A stretch of 64,000 nt of DNA, taken from assembly GCF_004358025.1 (NCBI RefSeq), contig NZ_SMTL01000003.1, positions 496,001 through 560,000 of the forward strand, in the 5' to 3' direction. Under the pieces are notes generated by a model that worked only from the letters and a program-made list of their open reading frames with translations, ran no database searches and had not been told where the DNA came from. Of the stretch, positions 7,628 through 17,012 are shown piece after piece; the first letter of the stretch is position 1; every line of letters starts with the position of its first letter. The position numbers and the translations under genes were made by a program. This DNA comes from Rhizobium deserti (GTDB taxonomy: Bacteria; Pseudomonadota; Alphaproteobacteria; Rhizobiales; Rhizobiaceae).

Positions 7628-8143
7628 ATGGGCTCAAGATATCACCGGCAGACTGCCGACACCGAGAAGCTTTCCGATGACCAGATCATCGTTCTGGCGC
7701 ATGAGCTCGTCGAGGCTTTTCTGGAATTCATCCGGGAAGACACGCCCGGCAACGATATCCTCGACGTCAAGGCGCTGCCGACACGGAAGACCTCGATCGA
7801 AAACGCCTTCCGCCTGGTGATCGCAACCGAGGAAAATGAAAGGGTGAGGCGTCGCCTGTCCACCGCGGGCATGGTGCTTGCGAACTTTCAGGACGGGATC
7901 GGGCCAAGGGTCTCTCTGGTTCCGGCAAGCGCCGAAGCGCCGGCCAGCTGTGACGATGATGATCGCGTGCAGCGTGTACAGCAGAGGCTCGATCGCATCT
8001 TCGCCAGGGTTGACGCCGACGTGACGAGATTGCGCACCGTTTTCGATCAATCCAATGAGCTGGCCAAGCGACGGTTCACGCGCCTGCATGCCACACCGCC
8101 TTTCCAGGAGGATGGCACCTATACCTGGCATGGCCACCATTAA
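7628..8143 (+). CDS. Conserved hypothetical cytoplasmic protein
   Basis: 171 residues, not recognised. It opens MGSRYHRQ, then a helical segment (LSDDQIIVLAHELVEAFLEFIRE). A middle region with RKTSIENAFRLVIATEENERVRRRLS follows, then a likely helical segment with DDDRVQRVQQRLDRIFARVDADVTRLRTVF, and a His-containing tail ending WHGHH. There is no signal peptide or membrane span. The start at 7628 has GGAGG seven bases upstream; the reading frame is open further upstream but without a site. It probably stands alone. Confidence 0.65.
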   Translation: MGSRYHRQTADTEKLSDDQIIVLAHELVEAFLEFIREDTPGNDILDVKALPTRKTSIENAFRLVIATEENERVRRRLSTAGMVLANFQDGIGPRVSLVPASAEAPASCDDDDRVQRVQQRLDRIFARVDADVTRLRTVFDQSNELAKRRFTRLHATPPFQEDGTYTWHGHH

Positions 8144-8358
8144 AGCCACATCTGACGGCTAGGTTTCTTCCAGCCCCCCGCCAGGTGGCGCCTTGTCGGC
8201 CGCGGGTGCTCGCTCAACCAATCCACCTTCGTCTCTTCGTCAATTTTATCAACACCGTACCAAATTTACACAACTTCACTTCGCTAGCCGGACATGCCTT
8301 GACTATGGCTTTCCGGCTCCCACATCAGCGCCTCCAACGAGTAACAGTCAGACTGAAC

Positions 8359-8580
8359 ATGCGTCCATTTTTAGAAACGAGTTTCGGGCCAACCGAGCTG
8401 GAGATCATCGAAGCGGTCTTGAATCACTGGCGCAACCAGCATGCCGTGCCGAAGGAAAGTCCCGATGCAGACATCGCCGCGGCGGTGATGATCAACCTGT
8501 TCCGGGAGGGTTATCAGACCATCCCCGAACTCCGCCGGGCGGCAGCGGAACACAAGGCATTGAGCGAGCTCGTCCCTTAG
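8359..8580 (+). CDS. Small conserved hypothetical protein
   Basis: 73 residues from ATG 8359: MRPFLETSFGPTELEIIEAV, then ADIAAAVMINLFREGY and ELRRAAAEHKAL. All-helical by appearance, with no membrane segment. Upstream in-frame sequence (from 8185) is open but has a composition unlike a coding start, so the shorter form is preferred. Function unknown. It is convergent with the Mfd-like helicase gene. Confidence 0.55.
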   Translation: MRPFLETSFGPTELEIIEAVLNHWRNQHAVPKESPDADIAAAVMINLFREGYQTIPELRRAAAEHKALSELVP

Positions 8581-8657
8581 CCGATCAGCTGGACCCTGAG
8601 ATCAGGTGCGCGGCCGGGCCGACCAATTAACGCTGGGCCGGCGCGACGGGCGGCCGA

Positions 8658-11600
8658 TCAGGACTTTATTTGCAGGACATGCTCGAAGAACTTTATCCGC
8701 TGCACCGGATCTTCAGTCGGGTGCTCGTAGATCAGCTTGTCGTTCTGCCATACGGGCTTGGTCCGGGCTGAAAGCGCCTTCAGTCGTTTCTGGCTGGGTT
8801 TTCCTGCAAAGGCGATTGCCATGGCCCGGGGACCCGCCTCCAGCTTGCTGATCCGCAGCCGGCCTGCCACGATCCGCAATTTGGCGAGGCGTAGGAGGAT
8901 AGACGCCTCCGGCGGCAGCTCCCCAAAACGGTCGTCAAGCTCCTCCTCGAATCCGTCGATTTCTCCTGCCGACGTAGCCCGCAGCAGCCGGGCGTAAAGG
9001 TTCAGCCGAACCGTCGCATCCGAGACATATTCGACAGGGATAAGGCCTGTTATCCCGACATTGACGGTGGGAGCCGCCGCTGTCTCGACCGCCTTCTTTC
9101 TTGCGACCGCAACCGCACGTTCCAGCAGCTTCTGGTATAAGCTGATGCCAAGGATCTTCATGTGGCCGGCCTGATCCTCGCCGACGATGTCGCCGCCCCC
9201 GCGAAGGTCGAGATCCTCCATGCTGATCGCCAGTCCGGCGCCCAGGCGGTCATTCTGCACGAGGGTCGACAATCGCAGCCGCGTTTCCTCAGGAATCTGG
9301 TCCGTATCGGTCAGAAGATAAGCAATCCCCTGCGCCTTGCCGCGCCCGACCCGGCCGCGCAGCTGATGAAGCTGGGCCAGTCCGAACCGGTCGGCCCGCC
9401 AAACGAAGATCGTATTGGCACGCGGGACATCCAGGCCGCTCTCAATGATATTGGTCGACAACAGGATATCGCCGTCGCCATCGGAAAAGCCGACCATGAC
9501 CTCGTCCATTTCGGCGGCCGGCATTTTTCCATGTGCAAGGCGCAGGGTCAGCTCCGGCACGAGTTCCGCCAGCGTGGTTTTCAGCCCCTCAAGATCCTCG
9601 ATCTGCGGTGCAACGAAGAAGCTCTGCCCTCCCCGCCGACGTTCGCGCAGCAGTGCCACCCGTACCGAGGCCTTGTCGAAGGCGTTGAGCGAGGTGCGCA
9701 CCGGCCGTCGCTTTGCCGGCGCCGTGGTCAGGAGGCTGACATCCTGGATACCGACCATGGCCGCCTGAAGCGTGCGCGGGATCGGGGTGGCGGACATGAT
9801 CAGCCGGTGAAGGAGCGGCGCCATCTTAGCCATGGCAGCTTTGTCACGGGCTCCTAACCGATGCTCCTCGTCGATGATCGACAGTGCCAGGCGATCGAAG
9901 ACGACGTCCTTGGCAAGGATGGCCTGGGTGGCGATAACGATACCGATCTCGCCGCTGGCAAGGCCCGCCTTGACCCTTTTCGCTTCTGCCGAGGCTACCA
10001 CCCGAGACAACATGGCCACCTCAATGCCGGTTCCGGCAAAGCGCCGCTGGAAGGTGGTGAAATGCTGACGCGCGAGGACCGTCGTCGGTGCGATGACGGC
10101 CACCTGGCGCCCGGAAAGCGCGGCAGCGGCAGCGGCACGCAGGGCGATTTCCGTCTTGCCGAAGCCGACATCCCCGCAGATGAGGCGGTTCATGAACGTG
10201 CCCGAGCCGAGATCGGCAAGCACTGCCTCGATGGCTGCCGCCTGATCTGCCGTCTCGAGATAAGGAAAGCGCGCTACGAATTTCTGGTATTGGGCCCGCG
10301 GCGGAACGATCACGTCGGCCTGCGCCTCCTGCCTTTCCCGGGCCAGTCTAAGCAGATGTCGGGCCGCGAGCCGGATGTCCTTGTCGACGGCTGCGCGCTT
10401 CTTCGCCCATTGCTCCGTATGGAGCCTATCCAGCGTGACCGCCTCCGGCTGTGAGCCATAGCGCCAAAGCTTGCCGAACTCCTGCATCGGCACGAGGATA
10501 GAGGCCGCATCGCGATATTCGAGCCGCGCCGCATCATGCGTCACGCCGTCGACGGCGACATTTTCCAGTCCCGCCAGTACTGCAACGCCGTGGTCCTCGT
10601 GGACGACCACGTCACCGACAGCCAGTTCCGGTTCTGACAGAAGCATGCTCGGGCTGGAGGTTGCCGATGTGCCGCCGACGACATCCGCCGTGGTGATCAC
10701 GGCGAGCCTTGTCTTGCTGTCGGCATAGCCGTGCTCCAGATCGCAGGTGAGCTTCAAGAGTGCGCCGGGTTTTGCAGCAGCCATGTCGGCCCAGCTGGCG
10801 GCGCTCAGCACCTCGGCCGATTGCTCGCGCTCCAGGCGCCGGCAGAGGCTCTCGAATGCAGCGCCATTGCCGAGTATTGCCACTCTGTCATGCGAGGCGA
10901 GCCGGCTCTTCACATAGTCGGAAAATGCCTTTCGGGGATTTGTGCCGCCCGTGAAGCTCGGCAGCTCCTCCCAGCGCTCGTCCAGATCCAGATCGAAAAC
11001 CTGGGCGGCGGCGAAGGCCTCGCTCCATTCGCCCGGTCCGAGGTAAAGCGAGTGACGATCGGTCCGGGCCTGGTCGCCGACCTGATGGGCATGCCTCGCC
11101 TCCTCGATGATCTCGAGATAGGAGGCAGCGCGTTCGCCAGCTCCCGCGGCAAATGCCATTCTGGCCCTGCCGACAAGATCGAAGATCGTCTGCATCTCTC
11201 CGTATAACTGGTAGAGGCGCCGCTCCATGGCGTCCGCGCCTCTGCCGGGTTCTTCCCCGGTTTCAGCTTCAGCCGCAATAGCTTCCGATGCCGGCCCGAA
11301 TTCCTTTTCCTCCAGCGTATGGACGGTCCGTTGCGACACCGGATCATAGGATCGAAGTTCGGACACCCTGCCATCCTCGGCAAGCACGATGCGCATGGGC
11401 ATGGACGCGCCCGCAGGGAAGATATCAATGACCTCGTCGCGGAAGGCCAGTTCGCCCGCTTCGTCGACAACCGCGTCTTCGATATAACCGCTGCGCGACG
11501 CGAAATCCTCGAAGGCCTGCCGATCGAATGGTTCTCCGACGGCCAGCCTGTACCGGCTGCTGTCGATAATCGAGGAGGGTGGAACGCGCTGCAACAGCGC

Positions 11601-11969
11601 ATCAAGCGAGGTTACCATCAGAGAAGGCCGCGATGTCGACCTGTTCCAGACCCTCAAAGCATCCATGCGGCGTCCCATGCACTGCCTGGACGGGGGCACG
11701 CGGTCATATGGGAGACAGTCCCATGGCGGCAGAAAGACCAACGGCAGATCCGGATCCAGACATTGGACCGCCTCGGCGATCTTGGCTGCCGAGGATTCGC
11801 TCAGAGCTACATAGACGAGCGGCTTTTCGGCACTGGGCGCAGCGGCAATCAGCCTTGCCGCGACAAGCGCTGCGGGTGGTCTTCGATTGATCGGTTCTTC
11901 CGGGGCAGAAGGAGGTGCAGCAACTTCGGCAATCTCGACATTTTCATCGGCACGCAAACGCAATTCCAC
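8658..11969 (-). CDS. Mfd-like transcription-repair coupling factor / SF2 DNA translocase
   Basis: 1103 residues with full Mfd architecture. The N-terminal UvrB-like module has FLPPWDCLPYDRV and lacks helicase motifs. A CarD-like RNA polymerase interaction segment (VGDVVVHEDHGVAVLAG) lies near the middle. An SF2 motor follows with Walker A GDVGFGKTE, Walker B DEEHRLG, SATPIPRTL and a C-terminal helicase lobe with HQLRGRVGRG. A TRCF C-terminal domain ends the protein. Mfd uses ATP to push stalled RNA polymerase off DNA and recruits UvrA. The start is GTG at 11969. The protein is somewhat shorter than the approximately 1160-residue Mfd of rhizobia and diverges in the RID (LWRYG instead of the usual LLSRYG-type end). 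It may therefore be a paralogue and not the housekeeping Mfd. Confidence 0.88.
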   Translation of the reverse strand: MELRLRADENVEIAEVAAPPSAPEEPINRRPPAALVAARLIAAAPSAEKPLVYVALSESSAAKIAEAVQCLDPDLPLVFLPPWDCLPYDRVPPSRQCMGRRMDALRVWNRSTSRPSLMVTSLDALLQRVPPSSIIDSSRYRLAVGEPFDRQAFEDFASRSGYIEDAVVDEAGELAFRDEVIDIFPAGASMPMRIVLAEDGRVSELRSYDPVSQRTVHTLEEKEFGPASEAIAAEAETGEEPGRGADAMERRLYQLYGEMQTIFDLVGRARMAFAAGAGERAASYLEIIEEARHAHQVGDQARTDRHSLYLGPGEWSEAFAAAQVFDLDLDERWEELPSFTGGTNPRKAFSDYVKSRLASHDRVAILGNGAAFESLCRRLEREQSAEVLSAASWADMAAAKPGALLKLTCDLEHGYADSKTRLAVITTADVVGGTSATSSPSMLLSEPELAVGDVVVHEDHGVAVLAGLENVAVDGVTHDAARLEYRDAASILVPMQEFGKLWRYGSQPEAVTLDRLHTEQWAKKRAAVDKDIRLAARHLLRLARERQEAQADVIVPPRAQYQKFVARFPYLETADQAAAIEAVLADLGSGTFMNRLICGDVGFGKTEIALRAAAAAALSGRQVAVIAPTTVLARQHFTTFQRRFAGTGIEVAMLSRVVASAEAKRVKAGLASGEIGIVIATQAILAKDVVFDRLALSIIDEEHRLGARDKAAMAKMAPLLHRLIMSATPIPRTLQAAMVGIQDVSLLTTAPAKRRPVRTSLNAFDKASVRVALLRERRRGGQSFFVAPQIEDLEGLKTTLAELVPELTLRLAHGKMPAAEMDEVMVGFSDGDGDILLSTNIIESGLDVPRANTIFVWRADRFGLAQLHQLRGRVGRGKAQGIAYLLTDTDQIPEETRLRLSTLVQNDRLGAGLAISMEDLDLRGGGDIVGEDQAGHMKILGISLYQKLLERAVAVARKKAVETAAAPTVNVGITGLIPVEYVSDATVRLNLYARLLRATSAGEIDGFEEELDDRFGELPPEASILLRLAKLRIVAGRLRISKLEAGPRAMAIAFAGKPSQKRLKALSARTKPVWQNDKLIYEHPTEDPVQRIKFFEHVLQIKS

Positions 11970-12113
11970 CCTGCTCTACTCCTCCTCCAGGAGGACCATG
12001 ATCGCACCCTCTGCCGGACAGCCGAATGGTGCGGGGAAGAACCTCGTTCAGACCGTATGGTTCCCGCGGCAGCGTGAGTTCGATGAGCAAAGGGCCGGCG
12101 ATAACGGCGCCTG

Positions 12114-13064
12114 TCAGGATTGGTGCAAGAACGCCAGGATCTTCTCGTTCACCCATTGCGGCTCTTCGAGGTGCAGCCAATGCGTCGCTGCCGGATGGCA
12201 TTCGAAACGGCCGGTCGCACATTGCAGCAGGCTCGCTTCGCCAAGCTCCGGAAGAAGCGCATGATCCCGCTTTCCCCACAGGATCAATGTCGGGGGCACG
12301 ATTCGGGCAAGCGGCGGACGTGGGTTCCGGGCCAGCGCCCTGTAATAGTTCAGCATGGCGTGCAAGCGGCCGTGCCGACGCCACTCCTGCGCATAGGCCT
12401 TGATATCCTCGGCGCCGAACGTGCCCGCTTTCGAGGTTGCGGTCAGGCTACGGCGCAGAAGAAAGAAGTCGCCGGCCGAGAGGCTGGCTTCTGGTACCAA
12501 GGGCACCTGGAAGAAGCCGATATAGGCGCTGCGCAACAGCTGCGATGGATGAGACCGGATCACGTCGCGGAAGATGTCGAGATGCGGCGCGCTCATGACC
12601 ACCATGCGCAGGACCCGCACCGGGTGGCTGGCCGCCGTGGCCCAGGCGACAATGCCGCCCCAGTCATGCCCGACCAAATTGAAGCGCTCATGACCGAGCA
12701 TGTCTGCAAGGGCTGCGATATCTTCAACCAGCCGTTCGATCCCGTAGCCGAGGACCTCGCCCGGACCGGTGCTTTGTCCATAACCGCGCAGATCCGGTGC
12801 GATGACCCGGAAGCCTTGGCCGGCCAAGGCGCCGATCTGCTTGCGCCAGGCCCACCAGAATTCCGGAAAACCGTGAAGGAGGATGAGGGGGCTGCCATCT
12901 TCCGGTCCGGCTTCCACGAGATGCATGCTGATGCCGTTGACCTGAACCACGCGTTCGGTCCAACCAGGTTGAAGCAGACTGCCTTCATTCATGTCGGAGC
13001 TGACCTCATGCTCATGAGGAGGCAAGGACTCATGCTCGCTTGCAATAGCCGGCTCAAGCTGCAT
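12114..13064 (-). CDS. Alpha/beta hydrolase, epoxide-hydrolase-like
   Basis: 316 residues from ATG 13064, chosen because GAGGA lies seven bases upstream. The core matches soluble epoxide hydrolases and haloalkane dehalogenases. The oxyanion-hole motif HGFPE is at residues 64-68 and is followed by FWWAWRKQ. The nucleophile elbow GHDWGG carries Asp134, an aspartate nucleophile rather than serine. The late acid is in WGKRDHAL, and the catalytic His is in the HPAATHWLHLE segment. A lid region with YYRAL follows the pattern of epoxide hydrolases. There is no signal peptide. The physiological substrate is unknown. It is 144 bases upstream of the Mfd-like gene on the same strand. Confidence 0.88.
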   Translation of the reverse strand: MQLEPAIASEHESLPPHEHEVSSDMNEGSLLQPGWTERVVQVNGISMHLVEAGPEDGSPLILLHGFPEFWWAWRKQIGALAGQGFRVIAPDLRGYGQSTGPGEVLGYGIERLVEDIAALADMLGHERFNLVGHDWGGIVAWATAASHPVRVLRMVVMSAPHLDIFRDVIRSHPSQLLRSAYIGFFQVPLVPEASLSAGDFFLLRRSLTATSKAGTFGAEDIKAYAQEWRRHGRLHAMLNYYRALARNPRPPLARIVPPTLILWGKRDHALLPELGEASLLQCATGRFECHPAATHWLHLEEPQWVNEKILAFLHQS

Positions 13065-13278
13065 GAGATCATCCTCGGTTGACGTCACCTGCAAACCTCT
13101 ATGTGCCGTCTTGGTTCCTAGACCGGCATGCCTTCAGAAGCCATGGCGCGCGGCCGAGCGGCAAGTTTGGCCTCCTTACCGGCTTCAAATCATGTCACAA
13201 GGTCCGCCAATGTCGCCGTCGGCTGATCAATCGGCGCCTTGATCCGCTTACGTCTTGGGGAACAGATATAGGAAACCT

Positions 13279-13656
13279 ATGAGCCATCCTACCGTACCGG
13301 CCTGGGCCGCGCTGCTGGCTTTTGCCTTCACCTTGCCAGCTTCGGCTGCGGACCTGGAACACGGGAAACGTGTCTTCCGCTCCTGCGCCTCCTGTCACGC
13401 CATCGAGACAGACCGGAACGGCTTCGGGCCACATCTGAAGGGCGTGGTCGGCAGAAAGGCAGGCTCCCTTCCTGATTACAATTATTCACCGGCCATGCGG
13501 GCTGCCGGCGAAAGCGGTCTGGTATGGAACGAGCAGGCGCTGACAGAATTCCTTGCCGACCCCAAGGGAAAGGTGCCCGGCAACAAAATGCGCTTTTGGG
13601 GCCTTTGGAAATCGGAGAGCGACGACCTCATCGCCTATCTGAAAGCCCATCCGTGA
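13279..13656 (+). CDS. Periplasmic class I c-type cytochrome
   Basis: 125 residues. A Sec signal peptide ends around ASAA (about residues 1-24). The haem-binding motif is CASCH at 36-40, and the sixth-ligand methionine is probably Met104 in GNKMRF. The compact fold with NGFGPHLKGVVGRKAGS is that of cytochrome c2/c550-like electron carriers. ATG at 13279 has AGGA about seven bases upstream. It is a stand-alone gene convergent with the secreted hypothetical at 13717. The redox partner is unknown. Confidence 0.92.
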   Translation: MSHPTVPAWAALLAFAFTLPASAADLEHGKRVFRSCASCHAIETDRNGFGPHLKGVVGRKAGSLPDYNYSPAMRAAGESGLVWNEQALTEFLADPKGKVPGNKMRFWGLWKSESDDLIAYLKAHP

Positions 13657-13716
13657 ACCGGACGAGCCACACCCGGCTCAATCCCGAGAAATCGTTGCAA
13701 GGTCAGTCTGCAGGAC

Positions 13717-14079
13717 TCACTTTGGAAGGTGATGCGGGTTGAGGCCCGGGACCCACTCCGTATTGGGCATCTGCGTTCCGGTATAGGTGAGGCCGCTTTC
13801 GGTCTTGCAGTGATAAATCCGCACCGGCATGCTGTCGCCATACAGGATGTCGTAGCGCCCGCGGTGCTGGTAAACGTCGGCGATCTCGGTGGTGCATGTA
13901 TAGGCATCCGGTTTCACCCGGCTCCTCTCCGGCACCACTCCCGGAAGATCCTTGAAATAGGTCTGCGACGACCGGAGGAAATCGGTTGTCTCGGCGGCCG
14001 ACGCTGCCATGGGCGCGAGCGTCGCTAGCATCAGCGCAACCAGCATGATGACCGGCAAAATCCAGGCGCCCTTGAGCAT
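13717..14079 (-). CDS. Secreted hypothetical protein
   Basis: 120 residues from ATG 14079, which has GAGG nine bases upstream. A clear signal peptide runs to about residue 28 (MLKGAWILPVIML...ASA). The mature part has two cysteines (in YTCTTE and YHCKTE) that could form one disulfide, and looks beta-rich (RGRYDILYGDSMPVRIYHCK). No family is recognised. The next gene on the same strand upstream is some distance away, so it is probably monocistronic. Confidence 0.6.
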   Translation of the reverse strand: MLKGAWILPVIMLVALMLATLAPMAASAAETTDFLRSSQTYFKDLPGVVPERSRVKPDAYTCTTEIADVYQHRGRYDILYGDSMPVRIYHCKTESGLTYTGTQMPNTEWVPGLNPHHLPK

Positions 14080-14178
14080 CGATCCATTCCTCGTTCGCAG
14101 AAGTTTCAGCCTTGGAGATATGTGCGCCCTGTCGTCCATTCCATGGGCCGCAGCCCACATTTGTGTGATTGCGGGCAG

Positions 14179-15030
14179 TCAGTCCAGACGACGGTAGCCG
14201 GTCGGCCGATCATAGAGCCAGCCGATCCGTTCGATTGCCGCATCGAGGTTTTCACGCGCCACCGTCATCGTGTGGCCATTGGCATGCAGCAAGGTGCTGT
14301 CATCCTCCATCATGCCCACATGTCCCTTCCAGAAGACGAGGTCGCCGCGGCGCAGCTCTTCCCGGGTAATGGCCGTGCCGATCTTCGCCTGCATGTCGGA
14401 ATCGCGCGGCGCCTGCTTGCCGACCATCATCAAGGCCAATTGCACGATCCCGGAACAGTCAATGCCGAAGCCTGACCGACCGCCCCAAAGATAGGGGGTT
14501 TCCAGGAAAGTCTCGGCGACGGCGAGATAGTCATTCCCCAGGGTGTCGCCGATAGCCAGGCAGTGACGGGCGATTACCGCCTCTCCGCTCGGCAGCGTCA
14601 GATAGCGCGTGCCGCGGGTTTTGGCCTCGCCGACGATGGTAATGCGGCTCCCCATGGAAAGCACAGCTGTCGGCGGCTTGCGAAGTTCCGGCTCCGGATA
14701 AACAAAGGTCCGCGGCACGGAAACCAGATGGGTCGGCTCTTGCGGGAGACCAAGCATGGTTTCCGGCAGATAACCGACATAGCCGTCCTGATCCGCCTGA
14801 AGCCAGGCAAAACCGCCGGCGCGATCAAAAACCCGCACCGTTTCGCCCAAAAGCAGTTCGGTATCGATCCCGCAGGCCAGATCCGGAGAGGCACGCAACG
14901 GCGCGACCGGGACAGTGATCCGCGCCGGCTCGCCGCGCACATAAGTGCCGGCGCCGACGCGACCCTTCAGGGCCTCATCGGCCAGATCGGCGCGGAAGGC
15001 ATGCAAACGTCTGTCGAGTATCTCCGTCAT
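14179..15030 (-). CDS. NlpC/P60 (C40) cell-wall peptidase with SH3-like domains
   Basis: 283 residues. Two bacterial SH3-like modules occupy roughly residues 38-165 (RASPDLACGIDTELLLGE and then a GEAVIARH-ending repeat). The C-terminal C40 papain-like domain has the catalytic Cys192 in GIDCSG, His237 in GHVGMM, and His249 or Asn251 in the third position of HANGH. The family cleaves D-gamma-glutamyl-diamino acid bonds in peptidoglycan peptides. No signal peptide is visible, so it may act on recycled muropeptides in the cytoplasm. It is 25 bases downstream of the MarR gene and follows the aminopeptidase gene, forming a probable peptide-processing operon. Confidence 0.9.
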   Translation of the reverse strand: MTEILDRRLHAFRADLADEALKGRVGAGTYVRGEPARITVPVAPLRASPDLACGIDTELLLGETVRVFDRAGGFAWLQADQDGYVGYLPETMLGLPQEPTHLVSVPRTFVYPEPELRKPPTAVLSMGSRITIVGEAKTRGTRYLTLPSGEAVIARHCLAIGDTLGNDYLAVAETFLETPYLWGGRSGFGIDCSGIVQLALMMVGKQAPRDSDMQAKIGTAITREELRRGDLVFWKGHVGMMEDDSTLLHANGHTMTVARENLDAAIERIGWLYDRPTGYRRLD

Positions 15031-15055
15031 CCCTGTCCTCGTCCTGCCATTCTTT

Positions 15056-15397
15056 TCAACGCCGCCCTTCCTGGATCACCAGATCGCCGAGCTTTTCCAG
15101 AAACAGCGCTCCGGCCACGGTCCGCTTGATCACCACATTGCGGCGATCCCGCTCATCACGCTGGCGGTCGACCAGCCCCATTTCGCCCATCGTATCCAAG
15201 GCGCGGGTAATCACCGGCTTGCTGACCCCCAGCGTTGCAGCCAAACCACGAACCGTGTGCGGCGGCGGCACAAGGTAGATCTGCAGGAGGATGGACATCT
15301 GGCGCAATGTCAGGTCGCGCCCGTCGCGGCGAACCTGCTCCAGCGACACCCTGTGCCATAAACCCAATGCTTCCGTCGCCGTCAGTTCAACCGGCAT
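15056..15397 (-). CDS. MarR-family transcriptional regulator (short)
   Basis: 113 residues, compared with about 140-160 for most MarR proteins. The winged-helix core is intact: LTLRQMSILLQIY, then TVRGLAATLGVSKPVITRALDTMGEMGLV and the wing RDERDRRNVVIKRT. The flanking dimerisation helices are abbreviated. ATG at 15397 has GAGG five bases upstream. It is the middle gene of a three-gene minus-strand cluster between the M17 aminopeptidase and NlpC/P60 genes, so it may control that operon. The ligand is unknown. Confidence 0.85.
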   Translation of the reverse strand: MPVELTATEALGLWHRVSLEQVRRDGRDLTLRQMSILLQIYLVPPPHTVRGLAATLGVSKPVITRALDTMGEMGLVDRQRDERDRRNVVIKRTVAGALFLEKLGDLVIQEGRR

Positions 15398-15463
15398 GAC
15401 CACCTCGACCAAATCCGTGGCGATCTTAAGGTAAAGGACTTACCGGTTGGTTGCGGAGGTGGG

Positions 15464-16858
15464 CTATCCCGCCTGCATCTGGCGGATCACGCGATAAAGC
15501 GCCCGTATGGCAAAGGCTTCGCCGCCGACCGGCGCATGCGGCTTTTCCGCCAGAACCCAGGCATAGATGTCGAAATGCGCCCAGCGCTTGGTGGCGGTGA
15601 CGAAACGCTTGAGGAACAGGGCGGCCGTGATGGAGCCCGCCATGCCGCCCGAAGGCGAATTGGTGATGTCTGCGGCCCGCGCGCGTATGTCTTTGTCATA
15701 GCCCATCCACAATGGCAGCCGCCACATGGGATCGGCCTCCTGTCGTGAAGCCTCCATGAGATCCCGCGACAGGTCCTCGTCATCGGTGAAATAGGGTGCG
15801 AGTTCGGTGCCGAGCGCCACACGCGCCGCACCCGTCAGGGTCGCCATGTCGATCATCAGGTCAGGCGGAGTTTCGTCCGCATAGGCCAGCGCGTCGGCAA
15901 GCACCAGCCGCCCTTCGGCATCGGTATTGTCGATCTGCACGGTGATGCCCTTGCGGCTCCTGTAGATATCCCCTGGACGGAAGGCGTTGCCGGAGATCGA
16001 GTTCTCGACCGCCGGAACGAGAACCTGGAGGTCGACCTTGAGACTGGCATCCATGATCATCAGTGCGAGCCCCATCACATTGGCCGCACCGCCCATGTCT
16101 TTCTTCATCAGCGCCATGTTGGCAGCGCCCTTGATGTCGAGCCCGCCCGTGTCGAAGCAGACGCCCTTGCCGACCAGCGTGATGCGCGGATGGCCCTTTT
16201 CGCCCCAGCGCAGTTCCAGCAGGCGGGGCGATGAGACACTCGCCCGGCCAACCGTATGGATGAGCGGAAAATTGTGAGCGAGAAGATCGTCGCCGACAAT
16301 CGACGTAACCGTTGCGCCATAGTGCTCGCCAAGCGCCCGGAATGCCGCTTCAAGCTCCGCCGGCCCCATGTCGTTGGTGGGAACATTGACGAGGTCGCGG
16401 GCGAGAAAGACGGCGGCGAGCTGGCGCTCAATCTCGCCGCGATCAACTCCGGGCTGCAGGGACAGCTGCACATCCCTGTGCTTGTCGGCGCGGTAGCGGC
16501 CAAAGGAATAGGTGCCCAGTCCGTAGCCGAGGGTCAGTTGGGCCGGCCCTAGACCAGCCGATTCTATCCGCCAATTCCCTTGCGGCAGGAGCCTGGACAA
16601 TTTGCCCGTGGCAAAGGGAGCCTCTGCCGGATCGGACCCGAGGCCGAACAAGGCACTTGCGACGTCACCTTGCGGGCCCGGCACCAGAAGGAAAGATCCA
16701 GAATCCGCCTTGAAGCCCGCGGCTCTTGCCCAGGCCAGGGCGGCCGGATCTGTGCTGCCGGCTTCCAGATCCTCCGGCGTCACGGCATAAACGGGCTTAC
16801 CGGCCACTCCCTCGGCGCTGAAAGGGGATGGACGGTCGATGTAGTAGTAAGGGCTCAT
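15464..16858 (-). CDS. M17 leucyl aminopeptidase family protein
   Basis: 464 residues, in the range for PepA/PepB-type enzymes. The C-terminal two-metal peptidase domain is intact: LVGKGVCFDTGGLDIK contains the metal-binding Lys and Asp and NTDAEGRLVLADALAY is the family signature. The N-terminal domain is divergent, as in the rhizobial subgroup close to PepB. It removes N-terminal residues from peptides in the cytoplasm. It is the first gene of a cluster with marR and nlpC/p60 (66- and 25-base gaps), which suggests turnover of peptides from cell-wall recycling or uptake. Confidence 0.92.
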   Translation of the reverse strand: MSPYYYIDRPSPFSAEGVAGKPVYAVTPEDLEAGSTDPAALAWARAAGFKADSGSFLLVPGPQGDVASALFGLGSDPAEAPFATGKLSRLLPQGNWRIESAGLGPAQLTLGYGLGTYSFGRYRADKHRDVQLSLQPGVDRGEIERQLAAVFLARDLVNVPTNDMGPAELEAAFRALGEHYGATVTSIVGDDLLAHNFPLIHTVGRASVSSPRLLELRWGEKGHPRITLVGKGVCFDTGGLDIKGAANMALMKKDMGGAANVMGLALMIMDASLKVDLQVLVPAVENSISGNAFRPGDIYRSRKGITVQIDNTDAEGRLVLADALAYADETPPDLMIDMATLTGAARVALGTELAPYFTDDEDLSRDLMEASRQEADPMWRLPLWMGYDKDIRARAADITNSPSGGMAGSITAALFLKRFVTATKRWAHFDIYAWVLAEKPHAPVGGEAFAIRALYRVIRQMQAG

Positions 16859-17012
16859 GGGCAGGCTTCTCGCAGGACTGGATCGGCCGAGGAATCGGCT
16901 GTCTTAACGGTCTATTAGGGTTAACAGTTTATTTCTGGAGTGGAAATGCGAGACTTGCCGCAGGCCCGCTCGAAAGACCGGACGCGGCACCGGACCCACG
17001 AGACCAGCATCC

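Noticed and set aside
12120..13082. Plus-strand open frame of about 320 codons
   Set aside because: Antisense to the epoxide-hydrolase-like gene, whose catalytic motifs are intact on the minus strand.
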